NCBI RefSeq assembly: GCF_001484765.1
Contig: NZ_KQ947376.1
Location: forward strand, 248,001 to 312,000
From: Entomohabitans teleogrylli
Lineage (GTDB): Bacteria; Pseudomonadota; Gammaproteobacteria; Enterobacterales; Enterobacteriaceae
DNA length: 64,000 bases
Direction of reading: 5' to 3'
The translations under genes and the position numbers were made by a program. Below the pieces are notes generated by a model that saw nothing but the letters and a program-made list of their open reading frames with translations, was not told the origin of the DNA and did no database searches. Shown one piece after another: positions 1 through 10,472 of this stretch. Numbering within the stretch: position 1 is the first letter of the stretch; each line of letters begins with the position of its first letter.

Positions 1-948
1 TTGCCAGAAAGCTCGCTGGCGGTAGTCAGCGTCGTCTGTCGGAAGAATCGGCGCCAGCAGGCGAGCGACGCTGTATTTATCGGCGCCCGGTCGCGCCAGT
101 TCGGCGAGCAGCGCATCCAGGGTCGGCCAGAGGTGCGGCGGCGGCTCCGGCCAGTTGAGCAGAATACGCCGCAGGCCGGAAATAATGCTGGTCAGGCGCA
201 ACTGTTGATGGAGCAGATAGTTGAGCAGATTATTCTGGCGCCGGAAGCGGTAGTGACTCCAGAAGGCCTGAATGCGCAGCAAATTCATGGTCATGATCTG
301 CCCGATAACCGATTCGTGCGCCGAGCGAATTGCATCGGTGGTTTCCGCTTTCCATAGCAGACTGGCGTGTTCCAGCAGGCGAGCGTGCATGTTTTTCAGG
401 GCGGCGATTAGCGCGGCGCCGTCCGAGGTGCTGGGGAGCACCATCATCATAAACCCGCCGCACAGGATGCCGACAATGACTTCGCAGACGCGGGACTGGG
501 CTATTTCCCACAGCTCGGTGATATCGCTGATATTGATGGTCGGAAAGGCGATGATGGCCGCGGTATAACCCGCCAGCGCGAAAGCGTAGGCGGCATTATT
601 CTGGTACTGACTGGAAACCCACGTACAGGCGGCCAGCCAGGTGGCCATCGCCAGAGTGAACAGCCATGGGTCGTTGAGGGTATGACCGGCAATAATCAGC
701 GCCGCGGTGGCGCCGATCAGGCTTCCAATGCTGCGCCCGAGGCTTTTACTGATCACCCCCCCGACAGTGGGGAAACTGACCACCGCGGCGGAAGTCATCG
801 CCCAGTAGGGCTCGTCGAGTTGCAGAGTGTAGGCAATGCTCAGCGCCAGCGCCATCGCGATACTGTTGCGCAGCGCATAGCGCCACTGTCCGGGATTGGC
901 TTTGCCCCAGGGCGTGGCAGACCAGGCGCGGGCGGCGAGTTTTATCAT
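1..948 (-). CDS. ydhK: FUSC-family inner membrane protein YdhK (3' end outside window)
   Basis: The reading frame opens at an ATG four bases after the ydhJ stop and stays open to the window edge, giving the first 316 codons. After a short N-terminal segment come hydrophobic helices with the phrase [17 protein letters not shown] and a Gly-rich [10 protein letters not shown] stretch, typical of the aromatic-acid exporter/fusaric acid resistance (FUSC, AaeB-like) family, whose members run about 650-700 residues. It forms an apparent operon with ydhI and ydhJ, the usual inner-membrane pump plus periplasmic adaptor arrangement. The substrate is unknown. The family assignment is secure; the role as an efflux pump is inferred from relatives such as AaeB. 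Confidence 0.9.
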   Translation of the reverse strand, partial: MIKLAARAWSATPWGKANPGQWRYALRNSIAMALALSIAYTLQLDEPYWAMTSAAVVSFPTVGGVISKSLGRSIGSLIGATAALIIAGHTLNDPWLFTLAMATWLAACTWVSSQYQNNAAYAFALAGYTAAIIAFPTINISDITELWEIAQSRVCEVIVGILCGGFMMMVLPSTSDGAALIAALKNMHARLLEHASLLWKAETTDAIRSAHESVIGQIMTMNLLRIQAFWSHYRFRRQNNLLNYLLHQQLRLTSIISGLRRILLNWPEPPPHLWPTLDALLAELARPGADKYSVARLLAPILPTDDADYRQRAFWQ

Positions 949-952
949 CGCT

Positions 953-1810
953 TTACGGCCGCAGTGAGACGGTACAGGTGGTCCCTGACACCAGCGTGAC
1001 ATCCTCCGGCAGCGCATCAAGGCGAATACGTACCGGCACGCGCTGGGCAAGCCGCACCCAGGGGACATTGGGTTTTACATCTGGCACCAGGTCGCTGCTG
1101 TTTTCTACACTCTGGTCGTAGATAGCGCGCCCGATACTGTCTACCGTACCGCTCAGATGACGGCGATCGCTGTAGAGTATGATCTGCGCTTTATCGCCAG
1201 TTTTAATGTTGCGCAGTTTGGTTTCTTCAAAATAGCCGATGACATAGAAGGAGTGGCTGTCTACCAGTGCGAATACCGGTTTGCCGGCGCTGGCATAGTT
1301 GCCTTCCCGGGCGCTGAGATTGGTTACCCAGCCGTCTACCGGCGCTTTAACCGTCGCCTGCTCCTGCTGCCAGCGCGCCTGTTGTAGTGTGGCTTCGGCG
1401 ACTTTCACATTGGCCCGGGCGGCCTTCAGGTTCAGGTTGGCGGTATCGAGATCTTCGGCGGAGATGTAGTTATCCGGCAGGTTGCGGCGGCGGCTGGCTT
1501 CATGATTGGCTTTGGCGAGGTCGGACTGCGCTCTGGCCAGTTGCGCTTCGGCATTGAGCTCTGCGATGTGGAAAGGCGTCGTGTCGAGAGTAAACAGCAC
1601 ATCGCCGGCTTTAACGAACTGATTATCCCTGACCTCGAGCCGGGTGATGGCGCCGGATACCTGCGGCGTGATACTGACCTGCTCGGCGCGCACTTTGCCG
1701 TCGCGGGTCCATGGGGATTGCATGTAGTAATTCCACAGTAACCATCCGACCACCAGGGCGAGGGCGAAAACCAACAGCGTGGAAAAATATTTCAATGTTT
1801 TCAATGTCAT
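953..1810 (-). CDS. ydhJ: HlyD-type periplasmic adaptor subunit YdhJ
   Basis: A 285-residue membrane-fusion (HlyD/EmrA/AaeA-like) protein. Residues about 7-27 are a single membrane anchor. The split lipoyl domain is visible as [19 protein letters not shown] (about 47-65) and [18 protein letters not shown] (about 153-170), separated by an Ala/Gln-rich helical hairpin. The C-terminal beta-barrel ends just before the stop. Such adaptors bridge an inner-membrane transporter to an outer-membrane channel. It sits between ydhI and ydhK with gaps of only four bases, so co-transcription is likely. Length matches the E. coli orthologue. Confidence 0.93.
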   Translation of the reverse strand: MTLKTLKYFSTLLVFALALVVGWLLWNYYMQSPWTRDGKVRAEQVSITPQVSGAITRLEVRDNQFVKAGDVLFTLDTTPFHIAELNAEAQLARAQSDLAKANHEASRRRNLPDNYISAEDLDTANLNLKAARANVKVAEATLQQARWQQEQATVKAPVDGWVTNLSAREGNYASAGKPVFALVDSHSFYVIGYFEETKLRNIKTGDKAQIILYSDRRHLSGTVDSIGRAIYDQSVENSSDLVPDVKPNVPWVRLAQRVPVRIRLDALPEDVTLVSGTTCTVSLRP

Positions 1811-1814
1811 GGTG

Positions 1815-2051
1815 TTACCATATCACCAGCAGAACCAGAGCGGCGCACACTGAGAGCGAAAAAAGCGACAGATCCATCAGCGTCGGGTGCCAGATATCCC
1901 CGGAATACATCCAGTCGCGGAGTAGCCGGTGCAGAAAAAGCCAGATAAAAAAGCCCAGCAAAACGGCCCGAAAGCCGGGCGGAAAGTAGACGGAGGCGCC
2001 TACCACCAGGTCCTGTAACGGGAAACCGACGCTGTAAAATGAGAGGTTCAC
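1815..2051 (-). CDS. ydhI: DUF1656 small membrane protein YdhI
   Basis: A 78-residue protein with two hydrophobic segments (about 25-42 and 56-77) and the motif ASVYFPPGF, characteristic of the DUF1656/AaeX family found at the head of FUSC efflux operons. It starts at GTG, with AGGA nine bases upstream. The gene is the first of the ydhI-ydhJ-ydhK operon and is divergent from slyA. Its biochemical role is not established. Confidence 0.88.
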   Translation of the reverse strand: MNLSFYSVGFPLQDLVVGASVYFPPGFRAVLLGFFIWLFLHRLLRDWMYSGDIWHPTLMDLSLFSLSVCAALVLLVIW

Positions 2052-2204
2052 TTCAGATAATCCTTTAAATTGTCAGCCATGACTGCCGTTTCCCATTACA
2101 TAGTTGTAGAATGAAATTATAGCTGTCTGCATAACATCAGCAAAAGTAAGGATTTAGTTTTTGTGGAATAAGCCTGCGTCACAGTGTAAAAGTAGTATAA
2201 TAAC

Positions 2205-2216
2205 TTAGCAAGCTAA
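2205..2216. promoter_or_regulatory. SlyA operator palindrome
   Basis: TTAGCAAGCTAA is a perfect 12-bp palindrome identical to the reported SlyA consensus. It lies just downstream of a TATAAT element (2196-2201) and immediately upstream of the slyA ribosome-binding site, so SlyA autoregulation is expected. The divergent ydhIJK promoter shares this intergenic region and could be affected as well. Confidence 0.8.
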
Positions 2217-2232
2217 TTATAAGGAGATGAAA

Positions 2233-2667
2233 TTGGAATCGCCATTAGGATCTGACCTTTCACGTTTGGTGCGAATCTGGCGTGCTCTGATTGATCATCG
2301 CCTGAAACCTCTGGAGTTAACGCAGACTCATTGGGTCACACTGCATAATATTCATCAGTTGCCCCCCGATCAGTCGCAAATTCAGTTGGCCAAGGCGATA
2401 GGGATTGAGCAGCCTTCCCTGGTTCGTACACTCGATCAGCTTGAGGAAAAGGGGCTAATATCCCGTCACACCTGCGCCAGCGATCGCCGGGCGAAACGGA
2501 TCAAATTAACGGATAAAGCCGCGCCAATTATTGCCGGGATGGAGGAAGTGATCGCCAAAACCCGCGGCGAAATTCTTGCTGGAATTAGTGATGAAGAACA
2601 GGCATTGCTGATTGACCTGATATCCCGGCTGGAACAGAACATTATTTCCCTGCAATCACGGGACTGA
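2233..2667 (+). CDS. slyA: MarR-family transcriptional regulator SlyA
   Basis: SlyA is a dimeric winged-helix regulator that relieves H-NS silencing and controls stress and virulence genes. The DNA-binding segment is [20 protein letters not shown], followed by the wing sequence [14 protein letters not shown] chose the TTG at 2233 (144 residues). AAGGAG at 2221-2226 is six bases upstream of it, whereas the in-frame ATG at 2227 directly abuts that sequence and is badly spaced. The E. coli and Salmonella proteins are also described as 144 residues with a TTG start. The C-terminal helix diverges from E. coli but keeps the dimerisation pattern. Confidence 0.95.
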   Translation: MESPLGSDLSRLVRIWRALIDHRLKPLELTQTHWVTLHNIHQLPPDQSQIQLAKAIGIEQPSLVRTLDQLEEKGLISRHTCASDRRAKRIKLTDKAAPIIAGMEEVIAKTRGEILAGISDEEQALLIDLISRLEQNIISLQSRD

Positions 2668-2678
2668 TTCTGGATCGG

Positions 2679-2704
2679 TAAAAGCCTCGTTGCTGGGGCT
2701 TTTG
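2679..2704 (+). terminator. slyA terminator hairpin
   Basis: AAAAGCC and GGCTTTT arms flank a short loop directly after the slyA stop, ending in a T-rich arm. This fits a rho-independent terminator of modest strength. Confidence 0.6.
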
Positions 2705-2847
2705 CGGTTGCCGATTTCCTGCACCTTTCTCTTTCTGCGGCGCGAGCCGACATATTTTTACGCCCGCTTATTGTGCCAATATCTGCCATAAAGCAATCGC
2801 CATGCGATGATAATACGCGTCGATGCTATTCAGGATTGGCAAAAGCA

Positions 2848-2867
2848 GGGCAGCCAAAATGCTGCCC
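2848..2867 (-). terminator. slyB terminator hairpin
   Basis: A perfect 7-bp stem (GGGCAGC/GCTGCCC) with a six-base loop lies just past the slyB stop. On the minus strand it is followed by TGCTTTTG, a weak T tract. Confidence 0.6.
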
Positions 2868-2874
2868 GATGAGA

Positions 2875-3342
2875 TTAGCGAGGGGAAACGGTAATTTGCG
2901 AACCGTTGCTGGCCATGCTGACGCGCTGGCCGACGGAGAAGCGGGAAGAACCCTGTTTCTGCACTACCATGATGGTATTACCGTCATCCTTACGGATTTC
3001 CAGCTCAACCCCGGTAGTTTTATTCAGGCTGCTCTGGACGCCCTGACCGGCAACGCCGCCCGCGACAGCGCCTGCCGCCGTAGCCAGTGAACGGCCAGTG
3101 CCGCCGCCGATAGTATTACCCAGAAAGCCGCCCAGTACCGCGCCGCCGATAGCGCCGATGACATTGCCATCTTCGCCGCCCTGGATTTGAACCTCGCGCA
3201 CATGCACGATGGTCCCATAGGTTACGCTCTGAACCTGTTTGGCTTCTGATGCGGAATAGACATCGCCGGAAAGCGTATTATTGCTAACGCAGCCCGCCAG
3301 GGTTAGTCCGACCAGAGAAACTGCCAGTACGCGCAAAATCAT
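2875..3342 (-). CDS. slyB: Outer membrane lipoprotein SlyB
   Basis: A 155-residue lipoprotein with signal sequence and lipobox L-T-L-A-G-C (Cys18). It contains the glycine-zipper 2TM domain (about 64-105, rich in GG and AG pairs) shared with Pal-cross-reacting lipoproteins. In enterics SlyB belongs to the PhoP regulon and helps maintain outer-membrane integrity under stress. The start at 3342 has AGGAGAG six bases upstream and gives the E. coli length; the upstream in-frame ATG has no such site. A TATAAT-like -10 lies in the upstream gap, but I could not identify a convincing PhoP box. Confidence 0.94.
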   Translation of the reverse strand: MILRVLAVSLVGLTLAGCVSNNTLSGDVYSASEAKQVQSVTYGTIVHVREVQIQGGEDGNVIGAIGGAVLGGFLGNTIGGGTGRSLATAAGAVAGGVAGQGVQSSLNKTTGVELEIRKDDGNTIMVVQKQGSSRFSVGQRVSMASNGSQITVSPR

Positions 3343-3618
3343 TATGACTCTCCTGTTCACTTTCAAACACTCTGACGAGTATCCATCAATAACTAAATTA
3401 TAGGGTATTTGACCACCTTATTGCAGGGGGTTCACCCGGTCACTGTAAAAATAATAAAAGATTGCGCATTAACAGTGAATAAATCAGCGCGTGATATTCT
3501 ATGAACCGGATTGATTAACGTGTGGCACAGTTTGTTAGAAAGCATTAATAAATCATAGTATTGCCTGGCGCTTTATGGTGGACTACAGCAAATGCTGCCG
3601 GGAGGCTAAGGAACACTG

Positions 3619-4743
3619 ATGAGATCGGGTCGTTATATTGGGGTGATGTCAGGAACCAGCCTTGACGGTGTGGACGTGGTGTTAGCCGCCATAGATAAAA
3701 CGCTGGTTGCCCAGCAGGCCAGCTATAGTCACCCGATTCCGCTGGCGCTGAAGCAGGATATCCTGGCTATCTGCCAGGGGCAGCCGCTGACCCTGTCGCA
3801 GCTCGGCCAGCTTGACACGCGTCTGGGGCGGCTGTTCGCCGAGGCGGTACTCACGCTGATGCGCCGCGAAGGGCTGACTCCCGGCGATGTGGCGGCGATA
3901 GGCTGCCACGGCCAGACCGTCTGGCATGAGCCTGGCGGCGAGGCGCCAAATACGCTGCAGATTGGCGATAATAACCAGATTGTTGCTCATACCGGGGTGA
4001 CGGTGGTCGGGGATTTCCGGCGTCGCGATATGGCGCTCGGGGGCCAGGGCGCGCCGCTGGTGCCGGCGTTTCACCACGCGCTGCTGGGGCACCCGGTTGA
4101 ACGGCGGATGGTGCTGAATATCGGCGGTATCGCCAACCTTTCGTTACTGATTCCCGGCAGCCCGGTGCGCGGTTTCGACACCGGCCCCGGCAATATGCTC
4201 ATGGATGCCTGGATCTGGCGTCAGCAGGGTAAAGCTTTTGATAAAGACGCACAGTGGGCCCGCCGCGGTAAAGTGGTGACGCCGCTACTGCAGCAAATGC
4301 TCAGCGATGCCTATTTTTCCGCGCCGGCGCCGAAAAGCACCGGGCGGGAATATTTCAATTACGGCTGGGTCGAACGCCATCTGCGTCAGTTCCCGCTGCT
4401 GGCGCCGGAAGATGTTCAGGCGACTCTCGCAGAACTGACGGCGGTGACGATTGCCGAAGAGGTGATGCTCAGCGGCGGCTGTGAACGTCTGCTGGTCTGC
4501 GGCGGCGGAAGCCGCAACCCGCTATTGATGGCCCGGCTGGCGGCGCTGCTGCCGGGAACCGAGGTTGGACCGACGGATGCGTTTGGCATCAGCGGCGACG
4601 ATATGGAAGCGCTGGCCTTTGCCTGGCTGGCGTTCCGCACACTCTCCGGCCTGCCGGGGAACTTACCTTCGGTCACCGGCGCCGGGCAGTCGACAGTTCT
4701 CGGGGCGATTTATCCGGCCAATCCGCTGCATTATCAGAGTTAA
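3619..4743 (+). CDS. anmK: Anhydro-N-acetylmuramic acid kinase
   Basis: AnmK phosphorylates and hydrolyses 1,6-anhydro-MurNAc to MurNAc-6-phosphate during murein recycling in the cytosol. The 374-residue protein begins with the nucleotide-binding signature [10 protein letters not shown] (10-19). The FDTGPGN motif near residue 185 carries the presumed catalytic Asp, and a late GGGSRNP segment is conserved in this ASKHA-fold kinase. AAGGA lies nine bases before the ATG. The gene is followed on the same strand by mliC, pdxH and tyrS, the E. coli order. Confidence 0.96.
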   Translation: MRSGRYIGVMSGTSLDGVDVVLAAIDKTLVAQQASYSHPIPLALKQDILAICQGQPLTLSQLGQLDTRLGRLFAEAVLTLMRREGLTPGDVAAIGCHGQTVWHEPGGEAPNTLQIGDNNQIVAHTGVTVVGDFRRRDMALGGQGAPLVPAFHHALLGHPVERRMVLNIGGIANLSLLIPGSPVRGFDTGPGNMLMDAWIWRQQGKAFDKDAQWARRGKVVTPLLQQMLSDAYFSAPAPKSTGREYFNYGWVERHLRQFPLLAPEDVQATLAELTAVTIAEEVMLSGGCERLLVCGGGSRNPLLMARLAALLPGTEVGPTDAFGISGDDMEALAFAWLAFRTLSGLPGNLPSVTGAGQSTVLGAIYPANPLHYQS

Positions 4744-4787
4744 CCGCATTTTACCTGCGGCGCTGCGCGGTAGACTTTGAGGGATAA

Positions 4788-4801
4788 CTCCCCCGGGGGA
4801 G
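4788..4801. repeat. 14-bp perfect GC palindrome before mliC
   Basis: CTCCCCCGGGGGAG is a zero-loop palindrome 16 bases before the mliC ATG. It could pair in the mRNA leader or act as a binding site. No function can be assigned. Confidence 0.4.
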
Positions 4802-4817
4802 CGGAACTGATCGGGAC

Positions 4818-5147
4818 ATGACAATGAAAAAAGCGCTTTTACTGGCATTACCTGTTTTTTTGACTGGCTGTAGCTACTACAACGCGTTTCTGGAACGTAT
4901 GAATACCGATACGCTACAGTATCAGTGCGAGGAGAAGCCCCTGACCGTGAAGTTGAACAATCAGCGCCAGCAGGTCAGCTTTGTGTATGACAACCAGTTG
5001 TTGACCCTGAAACAGGGGCTGTCCGCTTCTGGCGCCCGTTATTCCGACGGTATCTATGTTTTCTGGTCGAAAGGCGACAGCGCGACGGTTTATCACCGGG
5101 ATAGTATCGTACTGAATAACTGCCAGTTACAGGCGCCGGCGCGTTGA
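4818..5147 (+). CDS. mliC: Membrane-bound C-type lysozyme inhibitor MliC
   Basis: A 109-residue lipoprotein that protects the periplasm from C-type lysozyme. The signal peptide ends at the lipobox FLTGC (Cys18). The mature domain has [10 protein letters not shown] and the conserved [12 protein letters not shown] loop that inserts into the lysozyme active site in the family, plus a second Cys near the C-terminus for the disulphide. The chosen start (M-T-M-K-K) matches the E. coli protein length. The internal ATG six bases later is also possible. Confidence 0.95.
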   Translation: MTMKKALLLALPVFLTGCSYYNAFLERMNTDTLQYQCEEKPLTVKLNNQRQQVSFVYDNQLLTLKQGLSASGARYSDGIYVFWSKGDSATVYHRDSIVLNNCQLQAPAR

Positions 5148-5204
5148 GATTTCTTGACGGGGGGCGCAGAATAAGCCCACCCGAAGATTTCCCGGAACAA
5201 CGCC

Positions 5205-5861
5205 ATGACTGACCAGGAAGACCTGCAACTTATCGCCCATTTGCGCCGCGAATACACCAAAGGCGGCCTGCGGCGCCACGATCTTACCGACCATCCCCTC
5301 GAACTGTTTGAACGCTGGCTGAAGCAGGCCTGCGAGGCGCGTCTCGCCGATCCTACCGCGATGGTCGTGGCGACGGTGGATGAAACGGGCCAGCCATATC
5401 AGCGAATTGTCCTGCTCAAGCATTTTGATGAGCGCGGTCTGGTGTTTTATACCAACCTTGGTAGCCGTAAGGCCCACCATATTGACGTAAACCCGCGCGT
5501 TAGCCTGCTGTTTCCGTGGCATATGCTGGAGCGCCAGGTGATGGTGCAGGGTAAAGCTGAACGTCTCTCCACCCTTGAAGTGATGAAATATTTCCACAGC
5601 CGGCCCCGGGACAGCCAGATCGGCGCCTGGGTGTCGAAGCAGTCCAGCCGCATCTCGGCGCGCGGTATTCTGGAAAGCAAATTCCTCGAACTGAAACAGA
5701 AATTCCAGCAGGGCGAAGTCCCGTTGCCCAGTTTCTGGGGCGGATTTCGCGTCAGTATTGAGCAAATGGAGTTCTGGCAGGGCGGCGCGCACCGTCTGCA
5801 TGACCGTTTTTTATACCAGCGCGCCGGCGAGCAGTGGACCATCGACCGGTTAGCCCCCTGA
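5205..5861 (+). CDS. pdxH: Pyridoxine 5'-phosphate oxidase
   Basis: PdxH is the FMN-dependent oxidase making pyridoxal phosphate from PNP or PMP, the last step of B6 synthesis and salvage. The 218-residue protein has the FMN-binding split-barrel core ([18 protein letters not shown], then SRKAHH) and the C-terminal substrate loop W-x-G-F-R-V with RLHDRF. Its length equals the E. coli enzyme. It sits between mliC and tyrS, with the second B6 gene pdxY just downstream of tyrS, the conserved enteric arrangement. Confidence 0.97.
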   Translation: MTDQEDLQLIAHLRREYTKGGLRRHDLTDHPLELFERWLKQACEARLADPTAMVVATVDETGQPYQRIVLLKHFDERGLVFYTNLGSRKAHHIDVNPRVSLLFPWHMLERQVMVQGKAERLSTLEVMKYFHSRPRDSQIGAWVSKQSSRISARGILESKFLELKQKFQQGEVPLPSFWGGFRVSIEQMEFWQGGAHRLHDRFLYQRAGEQWTIDRLAP

Positions 5862-5882
5862 ATTGAGGGAATTTGATGTGTT

Positions 5883-5911
5883 AAGCGCTGGCACTCCGCG
5901 GGCTGGCGCTT
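5883..5911 (+). terminator. Hairpin after pdxH
   Basis: Ten-base arms AAGCGCTGGC and GCTGGCGCTT pair fully if two G-U wobbles are allowed. A T-rich but interrupted tail follows. It is probably a weak terminator or processing element between pdxH and tyrS. Confidence 0.5.
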
Positions 5912-5940
5912 TATGCTATGGCTCCTTATTTTTCATTTTC

Positions 5941-5959
5941 TTTCGCCAGAGAGGCGAAA
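5941..5959 (+). other. tyrS leader hairpin
   Basis: TTTCGCC and GGCGAAA form a 7-bp stem with a 5-base loop in the 5' leader of tyrS, 47 bases before the ATG. It has no T-box features and no T tract, so it is probably just leader structure. Confidence 0.4.
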
Positions 5960-6005
5960 AGCCGTGTACCGGCAAAGGTGCAGTCGTTTATACATGGAGA
6001 ATTTG

Positions 6006-7277
6006 ATGGCAAGCAATCTTATCCAGCAATTGCAAGAGCGGGGCCTGGTCGCCCAGGTAACGGATGAGGCGGCATTAGCAGAGCGCCTGGCCCAGGGGCC
6101 AATCGCACTGTATTGCGGCTTTGATCCGACTGCCGACAGCTTGCATTTGGGCCATCTGGTTCCGTTACTTTGCCTGAAGCGTTTCCAGTTAGCCGGTCAT
6201 AAGCCGGTAGCGCTGGTGGGGGGAGCGACCGGTCTTATCGGCGACCCGAGCTTTAAGGCAGCCGAACGTAAACTCAATACCACAGAAACCGTCCAGCAGT
6301 GGGTGGATAAAATCCGCCGCCAGGTCGCGCCATTCCTCGATTTTGACTGTGGCGACAATTCCGCTATCGCCGCCAACAACTATGACTGGTTTGGCGATAT
6401 GAACGTGCTGACGTTCCTGCGTGATATCGGCAAACACTTCTCTGTGAATCAGATGATCAACAAAGAAGCGGTGAAACAGCGTCTCAACCGCGACGACGTC
6501 GGGATCTCCTTCACTGAGTTTGCCTATAACTTGCTGCAGGGCTACGATTTCGCCTGTCTCAACAAACTGCATGGGGTGGCGCTGCAGATTGGCGGCTCCG
6601 ATCAGTGGGGCAACATTACTTCCGGTATCGATTTGACCCGTCGTCTGCACCAGAACCAGGTGTTCGGTCTGACAGTGCCGCTGATCACCAAAGCGGACGG
6701 CACCAAATTTGGTAAAACGGAAGGCGGCGCAGTCTGGCTGGATCCGAAGAAAACCAGTCCCTACAAATTCTACCAGTTCTGGATCAACACCGCCGATGCC
6801 GACGTGTACCGCTTCCTGAAGTTCTTTACCTTCATGTCCCTGGAAGAGATTAACGCGCTGGAAGAAGAAGATAAGAACAGCGGAAAAGCGCCACGCGCCC
6901 AGTACGTGCTGGCGGAAGAGGTAACGCGTCTGGTGCATGGCGAGGAGGGACTGGAAGCGGCTAAGCGTATTACCGCCAGCCTGTTCAACGGAACCCTGAG
7001 CGATCTCAGCGAGGCGGATTTCGAGCAACTCGCCCAGGACGGCGTACCGATGGTGGAAATGGCCGCCGGGGCCGATCTGCAACAGGCGCTGGTCGATTCA
7101 GAATTGCAGCCTTCCCGCGGTCAGGCGCGGAAAACCATCGCTTCTAACGCGGTTACCGTGAACGGTGAGAAGCAGGCGGATCCGGAGTATGTGTTCTCCG
7201 ACGCCGATCGCCTCTTTGGCCGCTACACGCTGCTGCGCCGGGGTAAGAAAAACTACTGCCTGGTGTGCTGGAAATAA
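6006..7277 (+). CDS. tyrS: Tyrosyl-tRNA synthetase
   Basis: A class I aminoacyl-tRNA synthetase of 423 residues. The tyrosine/ATP site shows [16 protein letters not shown] (HIGH-type motif), GGSDQWGNI for tyrosine recognition, and KFGKT as the KMSKS equivalent. The C-terminal S4-like tRNA-binding domain begins at about 355 ([17 protein letters not shown]). The ATG at 6006 follows GGAG by about seven bases and gives the E. coli-like N-terminus MASNLIQQL. The frame is open further upstream but lacks support there. The gene is essential. Confidence 0.98.
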   Translation: MASNLIQQLQERGLVAQVTDEAALAERLAQGPIALYCGFDPTADSLHLGHLVPLLCLKRFQLAGHKPVALVGGATGLIGDPSFKAAERKLNTTETVQQWVDKIRRQVAPFLDFDCGDNSAIAANNYDWFGDMNVLTFLRDIGKHFSVNQMINKEAVKQRLNRDDVGISFTEFAYNLLQGYDFACLNKLHGVALQIGGSDQWGNITSGIDLTRRLHQNQVFGLTVPLITKADGTKFGKTEGGAVWLDPKKTSPYKFYQFWINTADADVYRFLKFFTFMSLEEINALEEEDKNSGKAPRAQYVLAEEVTRLVHGEEGLEAAKRITASLFNGTLSDLSEADFEQLAQDGVPMVEMAAGADLQQALVDSELQPSRGQARKTIASNAVTVNGEKQADPEYVFSDADRLFGRYTLLRRGKKNYCLVCWK

Positions 7278-7291
7278 GCGTAATACCCCAG

Positions 7292-7324
7292 GGGGCGTGG
7301 CGAATACCACGCCCCTTATCTTTT
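7292..7324 (+). terminator. tyrS rho-independent terminator/attenuator
   Basis: A perfect 9-bp stem (GGGGCGTGG/CCACGCCCC) with loop CGAATA is followed by TTATCTTTT, 15 bases after the tyrS stop and 45 before pdxY. It is likely to terminate most tyrS transcripts, with readthrough into pdxY. Confidence 0.8.
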
Positions 7325-7368
7325 GCAAACAGATACAGATAACCGCGTTCTTCCATCCGGATAAACCA

Positions 7369-8229
7369 ATGAAAAATATTCTCGCCATTCAGTCTCACGT
7401 GGTATTCGGCCATGCGGGCAACAGCGCCGCTGAGTTTCCGATGCGCCGCCTGGGGGCTAATGTCTGGCCGCTTAATACGGTTCAGTTTTCTAACCATACC
7501 CAGTACGGCCAGTGGACCGGGAGCGTGATGCCGCCGGCGCATCTTAATGAAATAGTGCAGGGCATCGCCAGTATCGGGCAGCTCAGGCGCTGCGATGCGG
7601 TGCTGAGTGGCTATCTGGGGTCGGCGGAACAGGGGGAGCATATTCTGGGTATTGTGCGCCAGGTAAAAGCGGCCAACCCGCAGGCGCTGTACTTTTGCGA
7701 CCCGGTGATGGGCCATCCGGAGAAGGGCTGCATTGTGGCGCCGGGCGTCGCTGAGTTTCACACCCGCTACTCGCTGCCGGCCAGCGATATCATCGCTCCG
7801 AATCTGCTGGAGCTGGAGATGCTCAGCGGGCAGCAGGTTAACCATGTCGCACAGGCGGTGTCCGCCGCCCGGGCGCTGATCGAACAGGGGCCGGGTATTG
7901 TGCTGGTGAAACACCTGGCGCGGGCCGGTTATCAGCGCGATCGCTTTGAGATGCTGCTGGTGACACGCGATGAGGCGTGGCATATCAGCCGTCCGCTGGT
8001 GGATTTTGGCGAGCGCCAGCCGGTAGGGGTGGGTGATGTAACCAGCGGCCTGCTGCTGGTGAAGTTGCTTCAGGGAGCGACTCTGCGCGATGCGCTGGAA
8101 CATATCACCGCCGCGGTGTATGAAGTGATGCTGACCACCAAACAGATGCAAGAGTATGAACTACAGGTGGTCGCCGCCCAGCAGCGAATCGCCCACCCGG
8201 AGCACTACTTCAGCGCCAGCGCGCTTTAA
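7369..8229 (+). CDS. pdxY: Pyridoxal kinase PdxY
   Basis: A 286-residue ribokinase-fold kinase phosphorylating pyridoxal in the B6 salvage route. It starts [18 protein letters not shown], which covers the substrate-binding loop. The anion-hole/catalytic motif [10 protein letters not shown], including the catalytic Asp, is near residue 223. The start at 7369 matches the conserved N-terminus; the frame extends further upstream through the tyrS terminator and is not credible there. It is downstream of tyrS, probably expressed partly by readthrough. Confidence 0.96.
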   Translation: MKNILAIQSHVVFGHAGNSAAEFPMRRLGANVWPLNTVQFSNHTQYGQWTGSVMPPAHLNEIVQGIASIGQLRRCDAVLSGYLGSAEQGEHILGIVRQVKAANPQALYFCDPVMGHPEKGCIVAPGVAEFHTRYSLPASDIIAPNLLELEMLSGQQVNHVAQAVSAARALIEQGPGIVLVKHLARAGYQRDRFEMLLVTRDEAWHISRPLVDFGERQPVGVGDVTSGLLLVKLLQGATLRDALEHITAAVYEVMLTTKQMQEYELQVVAAQQRIAHPEHYFSASAL

Positions 8230-8238
8230 AAGTTCTCA

Positions 8239-8262
8239 CTGAGCGGGGAACCCCCCGCTCAG
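8239..8262. terminator. Bidirectional hairpin between pdxY and gstA
   Basis: A perfect 10-bp inverted repeat (CTGAGCGGGG / CCCCGCTCAG, loop AACC) lies between two convergent genes. T tracts are poor on both sides, but the position suggests a shared transcript end. Confidence 0.6.
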
Positions 8263-8266
8263 CCGA

Positions 8267-8869
8267 TCAAAGACCTTCTGCCGCCAGCGCCGCCGCTACC
8301 GACGGACGCGCTTTCATCCGCGCCATAAACTGTTCAATATGGCTTAACCCGGACATCTCCAGCTTAACGGCTACCGCCCAGCGCAGTACGTTATACAAAT
8401 AGGCGTCGGCGATGGTAAAGCGCAGACCCATCAGCCACTGTTTGTCCGCCAGTTGCTCATTGACATACTGTAGTTTTTTCTCCAGCGCTGCCCTGGCGAC
8501 GGGCTTGTAGTCCTCCGGCGTATCCGGGCGGAACAGCGGGGTAAATCCTTTGTGGAGTTCGGTCGCGATGTAGTTCAGCCATTCCAGGGTGTGGTAACGG
8601 GTCATGCTGCCGGTGGGCGCCAGCAACTGGCGGTCCGCCACGTTATCGGCCAGGTACTGCATAATCACCACCGCCTCAGTGATCAGGGAACCATCATCCA
8701 GCAACAGCGCCGGAATCATGCCTTTTGGGTTGATGGCGTAGAAATCATCGCCGTTTTCCAGCTTTTTATGCGCCAGATCCACGGTGACCAGTGTGAAGTC
8801 GAGGCCGGTTTCACGTAATACGATATGGGGCGCGAGCGAACAGGCGCCTGCTTTGTAGAACAGTTTCAT
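8267..8869 (-). CDS. gstA: Glutathione S-transferase GstA
   Basis: A beta-class bacterial glutathione transferase of 200 residues. The N-terminal thioredoxin fold contains the characteristic Cys10 in [18 protein letters not shown] and the cis-Pro region [12 protein letters not shown]; the C-terminal helical domain has [14 protein letters not shown]. It conjugates glutathione to electrophiles in the cytosol. AAGGAGAAAG precedes the ATG. Orientation is convergent with pdxY as in E. coli. Confidence 0.95.
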   Translation of the reverse strand: MKLFYKAGACSLAPHIVLRETGLDFTLVTVDLAHKKLENGDDFYAINPKGMIPALLLDDGSLITEAVVIMQYLADNVADRQLLAPTGSMTRYHTLEWLNYIATELHKGFTPLFRPDTPEDYKPVARAALEKKLQYVNEQLADKQWLMGLRFTIADAYLYNVLRWAVAVKLEMSGLSHIEQFMARMKARPSVAAALAAEGL

Positions 8870-8918
8870 CGCTTTCTCCTTATGGGCCGGTTAACGGTAT
8901 GTTAGTGCGATGGCGGGT

Positions 8919-8950
8919 AAAAAAAAAGCCGCTAACCGAGGGTTAGCGGC
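8919..8950 (-). terminator. dtpA rho-independent terminator
   Basis: A perfect 10-bp stem GCCGCTAACC/GGTTAGCGGC with a 3-base loop is followed on the minus strand by nine T residues. It lies 20 bases past the dtpA stop and is one of the strongest terminators in the window. Confidence 0.92.
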
Positions 8951-8969
8951 ATAACGAACATTTTCTTTT

Positions 8970-10472
8970 TTAAACGGCGGCGGTGTCGCGGCGGGTAGCC
9001 GGTTGATCGTCCTGAGTCATGCGATTGAGCTTTGGCGCGGTCAACAGCATCAGCAGCGCAATTACCCCGGTGGCGATGCCAATCTGCATAAACACCCGGC
9101 CATAAACTTCCAGCGACATCAGCGGATCGGTGACGTTTTCCGGTACCGCCATCAGGTTGGCGACTTTACCGGCGATGATCGCCGCGCCGGCGGTGGTCAG
9201 GAACCAACTGCCCATAATGAAGCCCATCAGGCGCTGAGGCACCAGTTGCGCCACCATGGCCAGCCCCAGACCGGAGATCATCAGCTCGCCAAAGCTCTGT
9301 AGCGCGTAGCTGAGGATCAGCCAGTTTACTGACACAATCCCGGCGTCGGTGGCGAATTTAGTACCCAGCGGCAGTACCAGGAAGGCGCAGGAGCACAAGA
9401 CCATGCCGATAGCGAATTTATGCGGCATCGGCAGGCGATCGCCCATCTTGTTGTAGATGGCGGCAAGAATCGGGCTGCCAATCATGATCCAGAACGGGTT
9501 CAGCGCCTGATACTGCTCGGGTTCAAAGGCAATGCCGAGAATCGAATGCTCGACGTTGCGGATGGCGAAGAAGTTGAGTGAGGTCGGCATCTGGCTGTAA
9601 AGCACAAAGAACACCACCGCTTCCAGCATCAGGATAAAGGCCACAATCATTTTCCGGCGTGCGGCGCCGTGCATAGCAAAGGCTTCTTTGGCGAAAATGA
9701 TAATGATCCCCAGCGCGATGAGACCCAGCGCAATACGGGCGATCTCCTGGTTATGCAGCAGCCAGGTGGCAATAGCTACCAGCACCACGATACCGACCAG
9801 AGTGGCAAACAGCTTGCCGAGGTGCACTGGCTGGAAGTCTGGTTTTGACCCGTGGTCCTTGACCCACTTGCGGCAGAACATGAAATTAACCAGCGTAATC
9901 AGCATTCCCACCACGCTGAGCGCAAAGGCGACGCTCCAGCCGAAGCGCGCCGCCAGCCATGGCGTGGCCAGCATAGAGAAAAACGAACCGATGTTGATGG
10001 ACATATAATACATGGTAAAGGCGCCATCAAGACGCGGATCGTCTTTGCTGTAGCAGGTAGACAGCAGGGCAGAAGGGTTGGCTTTAAACAAGCCATTACC
10101 CACCGCGATAGTCGCCATACCGGCATAAACCACCGCCGCGTCGTGGCCGGACCAGGCGACCAGCGCGTACCCCAGCGCCAGTACTATCGAACCGAGTACG
10201 ATAACCCGTTTGGAGCCCAGGACTTTATCTCCTAACCAGCCGCCAATGGCGACCAGACCGTACACCAGCGCACTAAAGGAAGAGAAGAGCGTGATGGAGT
10301 CCGCTTCGGACATTCCCAGTTGCTTCACCAGGTAGACGGCCATGATTCCCTGCAGGCCGTAGTAACCAAAACGCTCCCATAATTCTATAGAGAAGATGAG
10401 ATAGAACGATTTCGGTTGTTTGAAAGCGTTCAGACTCACGCTTTCTGCTGGTTTCTTGTTTGCAGTCGACAC
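8970..10472 (-). CDS. dtpA: Dipeptide/tripeptide permease A (POT family)
   Basis: A 500-residue proton-dependent oligopeptide transporter. The family signature [13 protein letters not shown] near residue 31 and the PTR2 motif [14 protein letters not shown] near 155 are intact, with about 14 hydrophobic helices. It imports di- and tripeptides across the inner membrane; in enterics it is OmpR-activated. The start is GTG with AGAGG seven bases upstream, as in E. coli; an ATG two bases away is out of frame. It stands alone, with a 684-bp gap upstream. Confidence 0.97.
   Translation of the reverse strand: MSTANKKPAESVSLNAFKQPKSFYLIFSIELWERFGYYGLQGIMAVYLVKQLGMSEADSITLFSSFSALVYGLVAIGGWLGDKVLGSKRVIVLGSIVLALGYALVAWSGHDAAVVYAGMATIAVGNGLFKANPSALLSTCYSKDDPRLDGAFTMYYMSINIGSFFSMLATPWLAARFGWSVAFALSVVGMLITLVNFMFCRKWVKDHGSKPDFQPVHLGKLFATLVGIVVLVAIATWLLHNQEIARIALGLIALGIIIIFAKEAFAMHGAARRKMIVAFILMLEAVVFFVLYSQMPTSLNFFAIRNVEHSILGIAFEPEQYQALNPFWIMIGSPILAAIYNKMGDRLPMPHKFAIGMVLCSCAFLVLPLGTKFATDAGIVSVNWLILSYALQSFGELMISGLGLAMVAQLVPQRLMGFIMGSWFLTTAGAAIIAGKVANLMAVPENVTDPLMSLEVYGRVFMQIGIATGVIALLMLLTAPKLNRMTQDDQPATRRDTAAV

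Noticed and set aside
6189-7082. Long open frame antisense to tyrS
   Set aside because: tyrS is unambiguous; the antisense frame has biased low-complexity composition and no start signals.
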